Positions 15,866 through 24,856 of a DNA stretch of 64,000 nt are shown piece by piece. The notes beneath the pieces are model-generated. The model did no database searches. It saw only the letters and a program-made list of their open reading frames with translations, and had not been told where the DNA came from. Source of the stretch: Oribacterium sp. NK2B42 (GTDB lineage Bacteria > Bacillota > Clostridia > Lachnospirales > Lachnospiraceae). The DNA lies in contig NZ_AUJX01000008.1 of NCBI RefSeq assembly GCF_000424445.1, forward strand, positions 1-64,000. Reading direction: 5' to 3'. A program made the translations under genes and the position numbers. How positions within the stretch are numbered: the first letter of the stretch is position 1; each line of letters begins with the position of its first letter.

Positions 15866-16882
15866 ATGAGAATTCTTGTAACAGGCGGTGCCGGATATAT
15901 CGGAAGCCATACATGTGTTGAGCTTCTTAACGAAGGCTATGAAGTAGTTATCATTGACAATCTTTATAATTCCAATCAGAAGGCAGTTGAACGCATCGAA
16001 GAGATAAGCGGAAAGAAGGTAAAGTTCTATCAGGAGGATCTTCTGGACAGAGCAGCCGTTAAGAAAATTTTCGATGAGAATGAGATAGATGCAGTTATCC
16101 ATTTTGCAGGACTCAAGGCTGTAGGTGAGTCAGTTCACAAGCCGGTTGAGTATTACCGCACAAATATCGGTTCAACCTTGAATCTTGTTGAAGAGATGCG
16201 TGCTCACGGAGTAAAGAATATCATTTTCTCAAGCTCCGCTACTGTTTACGGAGATCCTGCCGAAATCCCTATCACAGAGAACTGTCCTAAGGGAACCTGC
16301 ACCAATCCTTACGGCTGGACCAAGTGGATGCAGGAGCAGATCCTTACAGATGTTCATACAGCAGATCCTGAGTGGAATGTTATCCTCTTAAGATATTTCA
16401 ATCCTATCGGAGCTCATGAGTCAGGTCTCATCGGTGAGGATCCTAAGGGCATTCCTAACAACCTTCTTCCTTATGTTGCACAGGTTGCCATCGGAAAGCT
16501 TCCGGAGATCAATGTATTCGGAAATGACTACGATACACCTGACGGAACCGGAGTTCGTGACTACATCCATGTAGTTGACCTTGCAAAGGGACATGTTAAG
16601 GCTATCGAGAGATTTGCAAAGAATGACGGTGTATTTGTATGCAATCTCGGAACAGGACATGGTTATTCTGTTCTTGATGTTATCCATGCTTTTGAGAAGG
16701 CCTGCGGCAAGAAGCTTCCTTATGTTATTAAGCCTAGACGTGACGGTGATATCGCAACCTGCTATTCAAGTCCTGCTAAGGCAGAGAAGGAGCTCGGCTG
16801 GAAGGCGCAGTTCGATCTCGAGGATATGTGCAGGGATTCCTGGAACTGGCAGCAGAAGAATCCGAATGGGTATAACTCTTGA
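15866..16882 (+). CDS. galE: UDP-glucose 4-epimerase
   Basis: Interconverts UDP-galactose and UDP-glucose using bound NAD. The 338-residue protein has the N-terminal Rossmann motif GGAGYIGSH, the Ser of SSSATVYG, and the catalytic pair Tyr-x3-Lys in [11 protein letters not shown]. The start at 15866 (MRILVTGG) is chosen because GAGAGGAG lies just upstream; an in-frame ATG at 15851 overlaps that site. It sits between galK (149 bases upstream) and galT (23 bases downstream). Besides galactose use it can supply UDP-galactose for surface polymers. Confidence 0.96.
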   Translation: MRILVTGGAGYIGSHTCVELLNEGYEVVIIDNLYNSNQKAVERIEEISGKKVKFYQEDLLDRAAVKKIFDENEIDAVIHFAGLKAVGESVHKPVEYYRTNIGSTLNLVEEMRAHGVKNIIFSSSATVYGDPAEIPITENCPKGTCTNPYGWTKWMQEQILTDVHTADPEWNVILLRYFNPIGAHESGLIGEDPKGIPNNLLPYVAQVAIGKLPEINVFGNDYDTPDGTGVRDYIHVVDLAKGHVKAIERFAKNDGVFVCNLGTGHGYSVLDVIHAFEKACGKKLPYVIKPRRDGDIATCYSSPAKAEKELGWKAQFDLEDMCRDSWNWQQKNPNGYNS

Positions 16883-16905
16883 TTCATAGTGAAATGGTAC
16901 AGAAA

Positions 16906-18495
16906 ATGGATATACAGAATGAAATAAAGAAGCTTGTTGCTTATGCTTATAGAACTGCTCTTATCGATGAAAGCGATATTACATGGGCGCTTAATACGGT
17001 TGCGCTGAATTTGAAGGTGGATGAAGTGACCTCAACTAAGGATGAGGTCTTGGAAGAGGCGGAGAAGATTCCGTTTGATGAGGTTGAGGCAGAGGAGTTT
17101 AAGACTGCTACGGAAAACGGGATTGTTGATGATGGGTCATATCTTGAGAATGTTCTGAAGGTGCTCAATGATTATGCGGTGGAGCATGGTCTTACGGAGG
17201 GGGATTCCGTTGTATACAGAGACCTGTTTGATACAAAGCTTATGGGGGCTCTGACGCCCAGACCTTCAGAGGTTCAGGCAAATTTCTCGGATCTTTATGA
17301 GGAGGATCCGAAGGTTGCTACTGACTGGTACTATACATTCTGCAGAGATACTGATTATATAAGACGCTACAGAGTAAAGAAGGATCTGAAGTGGAAGACT
17401 GAAACAGAGTATGGGGAGCTTGACATTACCATAAATCTCAGTAAGCCGGAGAAGGATCCGAAGGCTATTGCGGCAGCAGGAAAGGCAAAGCAGACGGGGT
17501 ATCCCAAGTGTCAGCTTTGCTGTGAGTGCGAGGGTTATGCCGGACGTGTTGATTATCCGGCAAGAGAGAATCACCGTATCATCCCTATCGAGATCCAGGG
17601 CCAGGAGTGGGGATTCCAGTATTCACCATATGTTTATTACAACGAGCATTGCATCGTTCTGAATACCAAACATACCCCGATGAAGATCGATAAGAGCGCA
17701 TTTTTGAAGCTTTTCGATTTTGTCCGTCAGTTCCCGCACTATTTTGTGGGTTCCAATGCTGACCTTCCCATAGTCGGTGGTTCCATCCTTGCACACGAGC
17801 ATTTCCAGGGTGGAAACTATGAGTTCGCCATGGCAAAGGCTCCTGTAGAGAGAAGCTTTGTTGTACCGGGCTTTGAGGATATTAAGGCCGGAGTTGTAAA
17901 ATGGCCGATGTCGGTTATCCGTCTTACCGGTGAGAATATTGCAAAAATAGCTGATCTTGCGGATCATATCCTCGGGGCATGGAGGGGCTACACTGATGAA
18001 GCTGCATTTATCTTTTCAGAGACTGACGGTGTTCCTCACTCAACCATCACTCCCATAGCGAGAAAGGTTGGGGAAGAGTACCAGCTTGACCTGGTGCTTC
18101 GAAACAATATCACCACCGAGGAGCATCCGCTGGGAGTTTACCATCCTCATGCGAAGCTCCATCATATAAAGAAGGAAAATATCGGACTTATCGAGGTTAT
18201 GGGTCTTGCGGTACTGCCCAGCCGGTTAAAGCAGGAGATGGCAGAGCTCAAGGAAGCGTTCATTTCCGGTAAGGACTTAAGGGATATTCCTGAGCTTGAG
18301 AAGCATGCCGACTGGTTCGACGAGTTTATGGAGGAGTATTACAGACGTGACATCGAGGTCAATGCCGAGAACTTCGACGATATCCTCCGGGATGAGATCG
18401 GAAAGGTCTTCATGCATGTCCTTGAAGATGCAGGAGTTTACAAGCGTACCCCTGAGGGACAGGCTGCATTTGACAGGTTTATAAAGACACTGTGA
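16906..18495 (+). CDS. galT: UTP/UDP-glucose--hexose-1-phosphate uridylyltransferase, Firmicutes type
   Basis: Exchanges galactose-1-phosphate with UDP-glucose to give UDP-galactose and glucose-1-phosphate. About 529 residues, the length of the Lactobacillus-type (class II) GalT rather than the 350-residue enterobacterial type. Seen motifs are LAHEHFQGGNYEFA (about 298), YHPHAKLHHIKKEN (about 416) with the HPH triad, and LIEVMGLAVLPSRL. The start is uncertain: ATGs at 16894 and 16906 both have weak ribosome binding sites, as expected for a gene coupled to galE, which ends 23 bases before. Confidence 0.93.
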   Translation: MDIQNEIKKLVAYAYRTALIDESDITWALNTVALNLKVDEVTSTKDEVLEEAEKIPFDEVEAEEFKTATENGIVDDGSYLENVLKVLNDYAVEHGLTEGDSVVYRDLFDTKLMGALTPRPSEVQANFSDLYEEDPKVATDWYYTFCRDTDYIRRYRVKKDLKWKTETEYGELDITINLSKPEKDPKAIAAAGKAKQTGYPKCQLCCECEGYAGRVDYPARENHRIIPIEIQGQEWGFQYSPYVYYNEHCIVLNTKHTPMKIDKSAFLKLFDFVRQFPHYFVGSNADLPIVGGSILAHEHFQGGNYEFAMAKAPVERSFVVPGFEDIKAGVVKWPMSVIRLTGENIAKIADLADHILGAWRGYTDEAAFIFSETDGVPHSTITPIARKVGEEYQLDLVLRNNITTEEHPLGVYHPHAKLHHIKKENIGLIEVMGLAVLPSRLKQEMAELKEAFISGKDLRDIPELEKHADWFDEFMEEYYRRDIEVNAENFDDILRDEIGKVFMHVLEDAGVYKRTPEGQAAFDRFIKTL

Positions 18496-18573
18496 CGGGA
18501 ACGTACAGTGGCAGTTCACCCGGGGATTCACTCTGCTTATGCTCCGGCTTAACTCATATATTGTGACATAAAA

Positions 18574-18611
18574 AAGCCGTAACACTTTGTCTTTTCAAAG
18601 TGTTACGGCTT
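18574..18611. terminator. bidirectional terminator between galT and the Uma2 gene
   Basis: Perfect 16-bp inverted repeat AAGCCGTAACACTTTG / CAAAGTGTTACGGCTT with an A run before and T-rich sequence after it; it separates two convergent genes. Confidence 0.9.
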
Positions 18612-18615
18612 CATT

Positions 18616-19176
18616 TTAGATATTTTCGAAAATACGTGATAATTCGATGCTTAAATCAGGATATGTATGCATCGCTATAGATGAGAAATGAGGATAAGCC
18701 ATCATTTCAGGGGCGTAGTCATTATCTGCGAGATAACGTACAATGACTTTTCGCTGAAGATCCACTACCCAGTATTCCTGAACACCAATCTTGGCATACA
18801 CAGCCATCTTGTCAGTATAATCCTGTTTCTTTGTGGATTCGGATGTGACTTCTGCAACGAACACCGGAACAGAATGTACTCCATCGCTATGAATTCCACT
18901 GCTGTCACATACTGTCATAACATCCGGAAGGAAAAAATTGGCATCGTCATTACATAGCTCGTTGCAGTATAGAGCAACATTTTCTGTAAACACTTCACAA
19001 TCTCCGTTGCGAGCTTCTATATATCTCTCCAAAGCAGTACTGATCATGCGTATAGCTCTATTGTGTTCTACTGTGGTTTTGTCGGTTATTACGAGATGGT
19101 GACTTATCAGTTCCGCGTGAGATTCCATTGCGGCAACTTCTTCAATGGTATATTTTATATAGGATAATGCCTCCAT
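18616..19176 (-). CDS. Uma2 family (DUF820) putative endonuclease
   Basis: A 186-residue protein of the Uma2/DUF820 group, a PD-(D/E)XK nuclease fold mostly known from cyanobacteria and scattered in Firmicutes. The core reads FLPDVMTVCD, then PVFVAEVTSESTKKQDYTDK, with Asp and Glu-x-x-Ser where the fold places its catalytic acids, and GVQEYWVVDLQRK. GGAGAACC precedes the ATG. It is a stand-alone gene pointing against galT. Its function is unknown; these genes often multiply in genomes like mobile cargo. Confidence 0.8.
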   Translation of the reverse strand: MEALSYIKYTIEEVAAMESHAELISHHLVITDKTTVEHNRAIRMISTALERYIEARNGDCEVFTENVALYCNELCNDDANFFLPDVMTVCDSSGIHSDGVHSVPVFVAEVTSESTKKQDYTDKMAVYAKIGVQEYWVVDLQRKVIVRYLADNDYAPEMMAYPHFSSIAMHTYPDLSIELSRIFENI

Positions 19177-19275
19177 GATGGTTCTCCTGAAAAGGTCGTT
19201 TACTATAATTGAAAAAAAGAGGGAAGCTAAAGCCTTTCACTTATCTCAATTGAAGCCTTATTATTCGTCCGGATG

Positions 19276-19914
19276 TTAAATCATCGAAACACCAAAGGAG
19301 TTCACGAGACCGTCGATGGGCTGGCCGGCTTTACAAAGTGGGCACTCGTTGTAGTCGGCATAAGCATAGTCCGGGAGATCGTTTTTGCCGTAAACTGAAA
19401 CTACTGGGATACCGTTGTAGGCAGTGATGGCACTGAATACAGCCGTAACACCGCTTAACTTGCCGCCATAGTACTTTACAGCCTCGATAACCTTGTTTAT
19501 GGATTTTCCGGTGGAGACGGAGCCCTCAAGTATGAGAACATTCTTGCCCCTTACCATAGGCTTAATGTTGTCTCTGAAAATGATCTGGGAGTTGGTGTTG
19601 AACTCCGGCTTTATGATATAGATGGTCTTGTGGGCATTGGTATTCATGGCGCCGCTTTTAGTAAGTTCTTCTGCGATAAATGCGCCTATGACCTCTGTGC
19701 CTTCATCGCAAATTATGGTATCTACGACCAGACCGAAAAGGTATCTCTCCACAAGCTTAGCAGCTACAGTATGAGCTTCGGAAGCTCTGGTCTTGACTGT
19801 AGTAAGGTCTATATAATAGTTGGTGTGAGAGTGGTTTGTGGCGAAATGTCCTCTTGTGACCTTCAGTGGTAATGATATTCCCGTAACTTCGATTTTCTGA
19901 TAGCTGTTTTCCAT
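19276..19914 (-). CDS. orotate phosphoribosyltransferase-like protein
   Basis: A 212-residue type I phosphoribosyltransferase fold most like PyrE. The PRPP-binding loop is VLILEGSVSTGKSI (about 133-146); canonical enzymes have two acidic residues where this has Glu-Gly, and TG(G/K)S is kept. The C-terminal CPLCKAGQPIDG contains a CxxC pair. AAGGAG precedes the ATG. No other pyrimidine genes are adjacent, so it may be a specialised or regulatory PRTase and not the biosynthetic PyrE; upp, a second PRTase, lies at 32.6 kb. Confidence 0.7.
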   Translation of the reverse strand: MENSYQKIEVTGISLPLKVTRGHFATNHSHTNYYIDLTTVKTRASEAHTVAAKLVERYLFGLVVDTIICDEGTEVIGAFIAEELTKSGAMNTNAHKTIYIIKPEFNTNSQIIFRDNIKPMVRGKNVLILEGSVSTGKSINKVIEAVKYYGGKLSGVTAVFSAITAYNGIPVVSVYGKNDLPDYAYADYNECPLCKAGQPIDGLVNSFGVSMI

Positions 19915-20275
19915 TTTTACTCCTTATCCTGTTTCCCGATGAAACATAATTTGATCATATTCTATGATCCGTGTCACGTAACCTGATGAATTCATTATAT
20001 CATCTCGGTTAATAAAATAAATATTATTTTCAAGAATACATAAATTTGGAACATCATATCCCTGGACGGGATTTCGGATGAAGGAGACTGACGGATATGT
20101 AAGAAAAACGTAAGTATAAAAAAGAACGTACGTGTGGAAAATTCGGAGAAGAGGGGGTATTATTAAGAAAATAGGTGATTTTGATAAAATGCCACAACTT
20201 GATAAAAATGTCATATTTATGATATAGTTCAAGAAATTGTGTGTAAATAGCAGCAAGATTTTTAAGGAGTTTTAA
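19915..20275. other. divergent promoter region between the PRTase and topoisomerase genes
   Basis: An A/T-rich 361-base gap between divergent genes. On the minus strand TATAAT (complement of 19994-19999) is a candidate -10 box for the PRTase. On the plus strand two TTGATAAAA copies (near 20178 and 20201) precede an A/T-rich stretch and AAGGAG before the topoisomerase start. No gene or clear hairpin was seen. Confidence 0.5.
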
Positions 20276-22201
20276 ATGGCAGAGAAATACGATGCGTCGA
20301 GTATCACGGTTCTGGAGGGACTTGAACCGGTTAGAGTGAGACCCGGTATGTACATCGGTTCCGTAGGTTCCAGAGGTCTCAATCACCTCATCTACGAAAT
20401 CCTGGACAATTCGGTGGATGAGCATCTGGCGGGATATGCCAAGAATATATGGATAACATTGGGAAAGGATGGCTCCTGTACCGTTCGTGATGACGGTCGA
20501 GGAATCCCTGTAGGCATGCATCAGAAGGGAGTTTCCGCAGAGCGAGTAGTCCTTACAACCCTTCATGCCGGCGGAAAGTTCGACAGCAAGGCATACAAAA
20601 CCTCCGGCGGTCTTCACGGTGTAGGTTCATCAGTTGTTAATGCTCTGTCATCCTACCTGAGAATCCGTGTTTATCAGGACGGAAAGATTTCGGAAGATAC
20701 CTATGAGCGCGGAAAACCAACAACAGAGCTTGTTAAGGGACTTCTCCCTGTTGTGGGAAAGACAAAGGAGACAGGAACAGAGACAACCTTTATCCCCGAT
20801 CCGGAGATATTTGAAAAGACAAGATTCAAGGAGGACTGGCTTCAGTCAAGACTTCATGAGACTGCATACCTTAACCCGGAGCTTACCATCCATTATCGGG
20901 ATGACAGAGATGAAGTTCCTGTTATTAAGGAGTTCCATGAGCCTGAAGGAATCATTGCCTTTGTCAAGGATGTAAATAAAGAGAAGGAAAAGGTTACTCC
21001 CGAGATTTACTTCAAGGGTGAGTCTGAGGGAACAACCCTTGAGTGCTGTATCCAGTTTACGGATGACTTTGAGGAGAATGTTCACGGCTTCTGTAACAAC
21101 ATTTTCACCCAGGAGGGCGGAACACATATTACAGGCTTTAAGACCAAGTTTGCCCAGCTCATAAACAGCTATGCAAGACAGCTTGGACTTCTCAAGGAAA
21201 AGGATGATAACTTCACCGGTGCCGATACCCGTAACGGTATGATGGCTGTAGTTGCGGTAAAGTATCCGGATCCTATTTTTGAAGGACAGACCAAAACCAA
21301 GCTTGCAAGCCAGGAGGCAGGAAAGCATGTTGCGGCCATAGTGGATTCCGAGCTTCAGCATTATTTTGACAGAAATGTAGAGGTTGTAAAGTCCATCATC
21401 ACCTGCGCAGAGAAATCAGCGAAGATCAGAAAGCAGGAACAGAAAGCCAGGAGCAATATGCTCAGCAAGTCAAAATACAGTTTTGACTCAAACGGTAAAC
21501 TTGCGAACTGCATTTCCAAAAATCCGGAGGAGTGTGAGATTTTCATCGTAGAGGGAGATTCTGCGGGCGGTTCTGCAAAGAATCACAGAGACAGACGTAC
21601 CCAGGCTATCCTTCCGCTTCGTGGAAAGATACTGAACGTAGAGAAAGCTTCCATAGATAAGGTTCTTGCCAATGCTGAGATCAAGACCATGATCAATACC
21701 TTTGGATGTGGATTCTCAGAGGGCTACGGCAATGACTTTGATATCACAAAACTCCGCTATGACAAGATCATACTTATGACCGATGCGGATGTGGATGGTT
21801 CACATATCGATACATTGCTCCTTACCTTCCTTTACAGATTTATGCCTGACCTTATCACAGAGGGGCATGTTTATGTTTCCATGCCGCCGCTTTATCAGGC
21901 TATACCTCACAACAAGAAGGAAAAACCGGAGTATCTTTATGATGAATCTGCGCTTGTAAAATATCAGAAGAACCACAAGGTCGGAAGCTATGAGCTGAAG
22001 CGATTCAAGGGTCTTGGTGAGATGAATCCGGAACAGCTTTGGGAGACAACCCTCAATCCGGAAAACAGAATTTTAAAGAGAGTTGAGATAGAGGATGGAC
22101 GTCTGGCATCTGAGGTTACCAGCATGCTTATGGGTTCAGAGGTAGGACCGCGCCGCGATTTCATACATGATCACGCCGATGAGGCTGAGATTGACGCCTA
22201 A
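20276..22201 (+). CDS. parE: type IIA topoisomerase subunit B (topoisomerase IV-like ParE)
   Basis: ATPase/TOPRIM subunit. 641 residues: GHKL ATPase with EILDNSVDEH, DDGRGIPVGMH and SGGLHGVGSSVVNALS in the first 130 residues, transducer domain to about 400, TOPRIM with EGDSAGGSAKNHRDRR (about 425) and DADVDGSH (about 502), and a short C-terminus. GyrB and ParE cannot be told apart by this subunit alone; ParE is preferred because the partner gene lacks the GyrA box and the pair is not beside dnaA-dnaN-recF, the usual place of gyrBA in Firmicutes. AAGGAG precedes the ATG; the partner follows 138 bases later. Confidence 0.75.
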   Translation: MAEKYDASSITVLEGLEPVRVRPGMYIGSVGSRGLNHLIYEILDNSVDEHLAGYAKNIWITLGKDGSCTVRDDGRGIPVGMHQKGVSAERVVLTTLHAGGKFDSKAYKTSGGLHGVGSSVVNALSSYLRIRVYQDGKISEDTYERGKPTTELVKGLLPVVGKTKETGTETTFIPDPEIFEKTRFKEDWLQSRLHETAYLNPELTIHYRDDRDEVPVIKEFHEPEGIIAFVKDVNKEKEKVTPEIYFKGESEGTTLECCIQFTDDFEENVHGFCNNIFTQEGGTHITGFKTKFAQLINSYARQLGLLKEKDDNFTGADTRNGMMAVVAVKYPDPIFEGQTKTKLASQEAGKHVAAIVDSELQHYFDRNVEVVKSIITCAEKSAKIRKQEQKARSNMLSKSKYSFDSNGKLANCISKNPEECEIFIVEGDSAGGSAKNHRDRRTQAILPLRGKILNVEKASIDKVLANAEIKTMINTFGCGFSEGYGNDFDITKLRYDKIILMTDADVDGSHIDTLLLTFLYRFMPDLITEGHVYVSMPPLYQAIPHNKKEKPEYLYDESALVKYQKNHKVGSYELKRFKGLGEMNPEQLWETTLNPENRILKRVEIEDGRLASEVTSMLMGSEVGPRRDFIHDHADEAEIDA

Positions 22202-22339
22202 GAAACAGTTCATTAGATATATTTTTCGTATATGGCGGTTTTGTAAAAAACGTCCTATGTAAGCAGAATTCACAGGCATCACACAAATGATGACTGTGAG
22301 CCCCAAAGTAAAGAGAATAGATATAATTAAGGATTAATT

Positions 22340-24577
22340 ATGGCAGAACAGATTTTAACAACCGAATATTCGGAGGAGATGCAGAAAAGCTACCTGGATT
22401 ATTCCATGAGCGTTATCACTTCAAGAGCGGTTCCGGATATTCGTGACGGACTTAAGCCGGTACAGAGAAGAGTACTTTTTGACATGGATCAGCTTCATGC
22501 TAACCATGACCACCCAACCTATAAGTCAGCCCGTATAGTGGGTGACACCATGGGTAAGTATCACCCTCACGGAGATGCATCCATATACGATACACTGGTT
22601 GTCATGGCGCAGGATTTCAAGCGTATGCAGCCGGTTATCCATGGACAGGGTAATTTCGGTTCCATAGAGGGAGATTCCGCAGCGGCTCCGCGATATACAG
22701 AGGCGAAGCTTGAAAAGTTTACCGATGACTGCATGCTGGCAGATCTTGATAAGTCGGTGGAGTTTCAGGCGAACTATGATGAGACACTGACAGAACCGGT
22801 TGTACTCCCTGCCAGAATACCTTATTTCCTTTTGAATGGTTCCGAGGGTATCGCGGTAGGTATGGCTACATCAACTCCAAGCCACAATCTGGGAGAGATC
22901 ATTGACCTTATCCTTGCTTATCTCAGAAATCCTGCCATGGGAACTGCCGATATGATGGAGTATCTTAAGGGACCTGATTTTCCTACAGGCGGAATCATCG
23001 CCAACAAGTCAGAGCTTGTGGATATTTACCGTTCCGGAACGGGAAAGCTGAAGCTCAGAGGAAAGCTTGTATTCGAAAAGAAGGAAGGAAGATCCGACAG
23101 AGATAAGCTTGTGGTGACTGAGATACCATACACCATGATCGGTCAGGGTATCATGAAGTTCATGCAGGATACGGCACAGCTTGTGGAGAACAGAGTGCTT
23201 CCAGAAATCACAGACATTTCCAACCAGTCAGACAAGAACGGTATACGTATCGTACTTGACCTTAAGAACGGCGCTGACATTGAAAGAATAAAGAACGTCC
23301 TTTATAAGAAAACAAAGCTGGAGGATACCTTCGGCGTAAATATGCTTGCCATCAATGAAGGACGCCCGGAGACCATGTCTCTTCGCGGAATCATCAAGGC
23401 ATACCTTAAGTTCCAGTATGAGATTCTCGGAAAGAAGTACAAGAATTTACTTGATGCCGAGATAGACAAGAAGGAGATTCAGGACGGTCTCATCAAGGCA
23501 GTTGACCTTATTGATGCCATCATTGCACTTCTCAGAAGCTGTAAGTCCCAGGCTGATGCAAAGAAAGCTCTTATGACGGGAGACATTGAAGGCATTAAGT
23601 TCCGTGACAGAGATAAAGAGTTTGAAAAAACCATCAGGGAGTTTACATTTACAGAGCGACAGGCACAGGCAATCCTTGACATGAAGCTCAGCAAGCTCAT
23701 AGGTCTCGAGCTTATCGAACTGAAAAAGCGTCATGCAGAGACTCTCAAGAAGATAAAGGAGTACAGGGGTATTCTTGGAAGCCGTGACCGTATGAACGAG
23801 GTTATTTCCGAAGACCTTATGTTTATAAAGTCCCAGTATGCAAAGCCCAGAAGAACTCTTATAGAGGACGGCAGGGAAGCGGTATTCAATGATAAGGAAG
23901 TCCAGGAAATAGACGGATACTATGTTCAGGACAAGTTTGGATACTGCAAGATGATAGATGATGCTACTTACCAGCGTAATCAGGAAGCTCTTGAGTCCGA
24001 AAGCAGGTTTATCTTCAAGTGTAAGTCGACAGACAGAGTGCTTATATTTACCGATAAGGGCAATATGCATCAGATAAAGTGCCAGGATGTGCCTCTCGGT
24101 AAATTTAAGGACAAGGGCATACCTATTGATAACATCAGTAAGTACAATGCTAACGACGAAGAGATCGTTTATGTAAATGTCAAATCGGTACTTAACGGAA
24201 AGACTCTTGTATTCGCTACAAAGGACGCTATGGTGAAGCTGGTTGAGGCAAGCGAGTTTGAAACCGCGAACAAGCTTGTGGCTGCCACAAAGCTTAACGA
24301 TGGTGATAAAGTGGTAAGCATTCAGGTGATGGGTTACGAGACGGACATCGTCTTCAGAACCAGAGACGGTTATTTCCTGAGATGCTCCCTCAGTGATGTG
24401 CCTTTACAGAAGAAGAACAGTAAGGGAGTTGTTGCCATCAAACTCGGAAAGGGTGATGAACTGAGAGATGTCTACCTTATGGGTGTTGATCCTGTGGATA
24501 TAAAGGTAAACGGAAAGATGCTGTCACTTAACAGACTTAAGCTGGCAAACAGGGCAGGTAAAGGGACTAAACATTAA
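22340..24577 (+). CDS. parC: type IIA topoisomerase subunit A (topoisomerase IV-like ParC)
   Basis: DNA breakage-reunion subunit, 745 residues. It has SRAVPDIRDGLKPVQRRVL, the quinolone region GKYHPHGDASIYDT, and the catalytic Tyr119 in AAPRYTEAKL; residues 500-745 form the beta-pinwheel. No QRRGGKG-like GyrA box is present; the corresponding place reads YQRNQEALE. Without the box a pinwheel does not wrap DNA, so decatenation and not supercoiling is expected. Residue 80, equivalent to E. coli GyrA Ser83, is Ala. The gap from subunit B contains a small hairpin (22270-22298) and a TATAAT shortly before the start, so it may also have its own promoter. Confidence 0.8.
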   Translation: MAEQILTTEYSEEMQKSYLDYSMSVITSRAVPDIRDGLKPVQRRVLFDMDQLHANHDHPTYKSARIVGDTMGKYHPHGDASIYDTLVVMAQDFKRMQPVIHGQGNFGSIEGDSAAAPRYTEAKLEKFTDDCMLADLDKSVEFQANYDETLTEPVVLPARIPYFLLNGSEGIAVGMATSTPSHNLGEIIDLILAYLRNPAMGTADMMEYLKGPDFPTGGIIANKSELVDIYRSGTGKLKLRGKLVFEKKEGRSDRDKLVVTEIPYTMIGQGIMKFMQDTAQLVENRVLPEITDISNQSDKNGIRIVLDLKNGADIERIKNVLYKKTKLEDTFGVNMLAINEGRPETMSLRGIIKAYLKFQYEILGKKYKNLLDAEIDKKEIQDGLIKAVDLIDAIIALLRSCKSQADAKKALMTGDIEGIKFRDRDKEFEKTIREFTFTERQAQAILDMKLSKLIGLELIELKKRHAETLKKIKEYRGILGSRDRMNEVISEDLMFIKSQYAKPRRTLIEDGREAVFNDKEVQEIDGYYVQDKFGYCKMIDDATYQRNQEALESESRFIFKCKSTDRVLIFTDKGNMHQIKCQDVPLGKFKDKGIPIDNISKYNANDEEIVYVNVKSVLNGKTLVFATKDAMVKLVEASEFETANKLVAATKLNDGDKVVSIQVMGYETDIVFRTRDGYFLRCSLSDVPLQKKNSKGVVAIKLGKGDELRDVYLMGVDPVDIKVNGKMLSLNRLKLANRAGKGTKH

Positions 24578-24734
24578 ACATAATCGCGGGTTATGGTAAA
24601 AAAATCGACATATAATTCACGTTATAGCCATAGCTTAAACTAGATATAATTAAAAGTTTATTGATTTACATAGCTTTTAGTAATATAAAAGAGCAAAGGG
24701 ATATTTTTTGCATTAATCAGAAGGGCTGAATATA

Positions 24735-24850
24735 TTGGCATCTGTATGTCGGAAATAACCGGTGAATAACAGGCATTTACAGAATCGGGATGCATGGCAT
24801 CCGTTTGTCAGAAGCAACCGGTGAAAAATGCGTCTATTGAAGAGGAGAAA
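24735..24850 (+). repeat. imperfect tandem duplication in the asd leader
   Basis: Two segments about 58 bases apart share the pattern TGGCATCYGTWTGTC followed by GAA and AACCGGTGAA (24738-24772 and 24796-24830). Copy 2 continues into the asd ribosome binding site. Read in the frame of copy 2, both begin (M/L)ASVC(Q/R)K, with a TAA in copy 1. No known riboswitch fold was recognised. Confidence 0.6.
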
Positions 24851-24856
24851 ACAGTT

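Noticed and set aside
20276-24577. Chromosomal origin suggested by a gyrB-gyrA-like pair
   Set aside because: No dnaA, dnaN or recF nearby and no DnaA-box cluster seen; the subunit A lacks the GyrA box.
24578-24856. Lysine or other known riboswitch before asd
   Set aside because: No conserved core of a known class was recognised; the only structure is the imperfect duplication.
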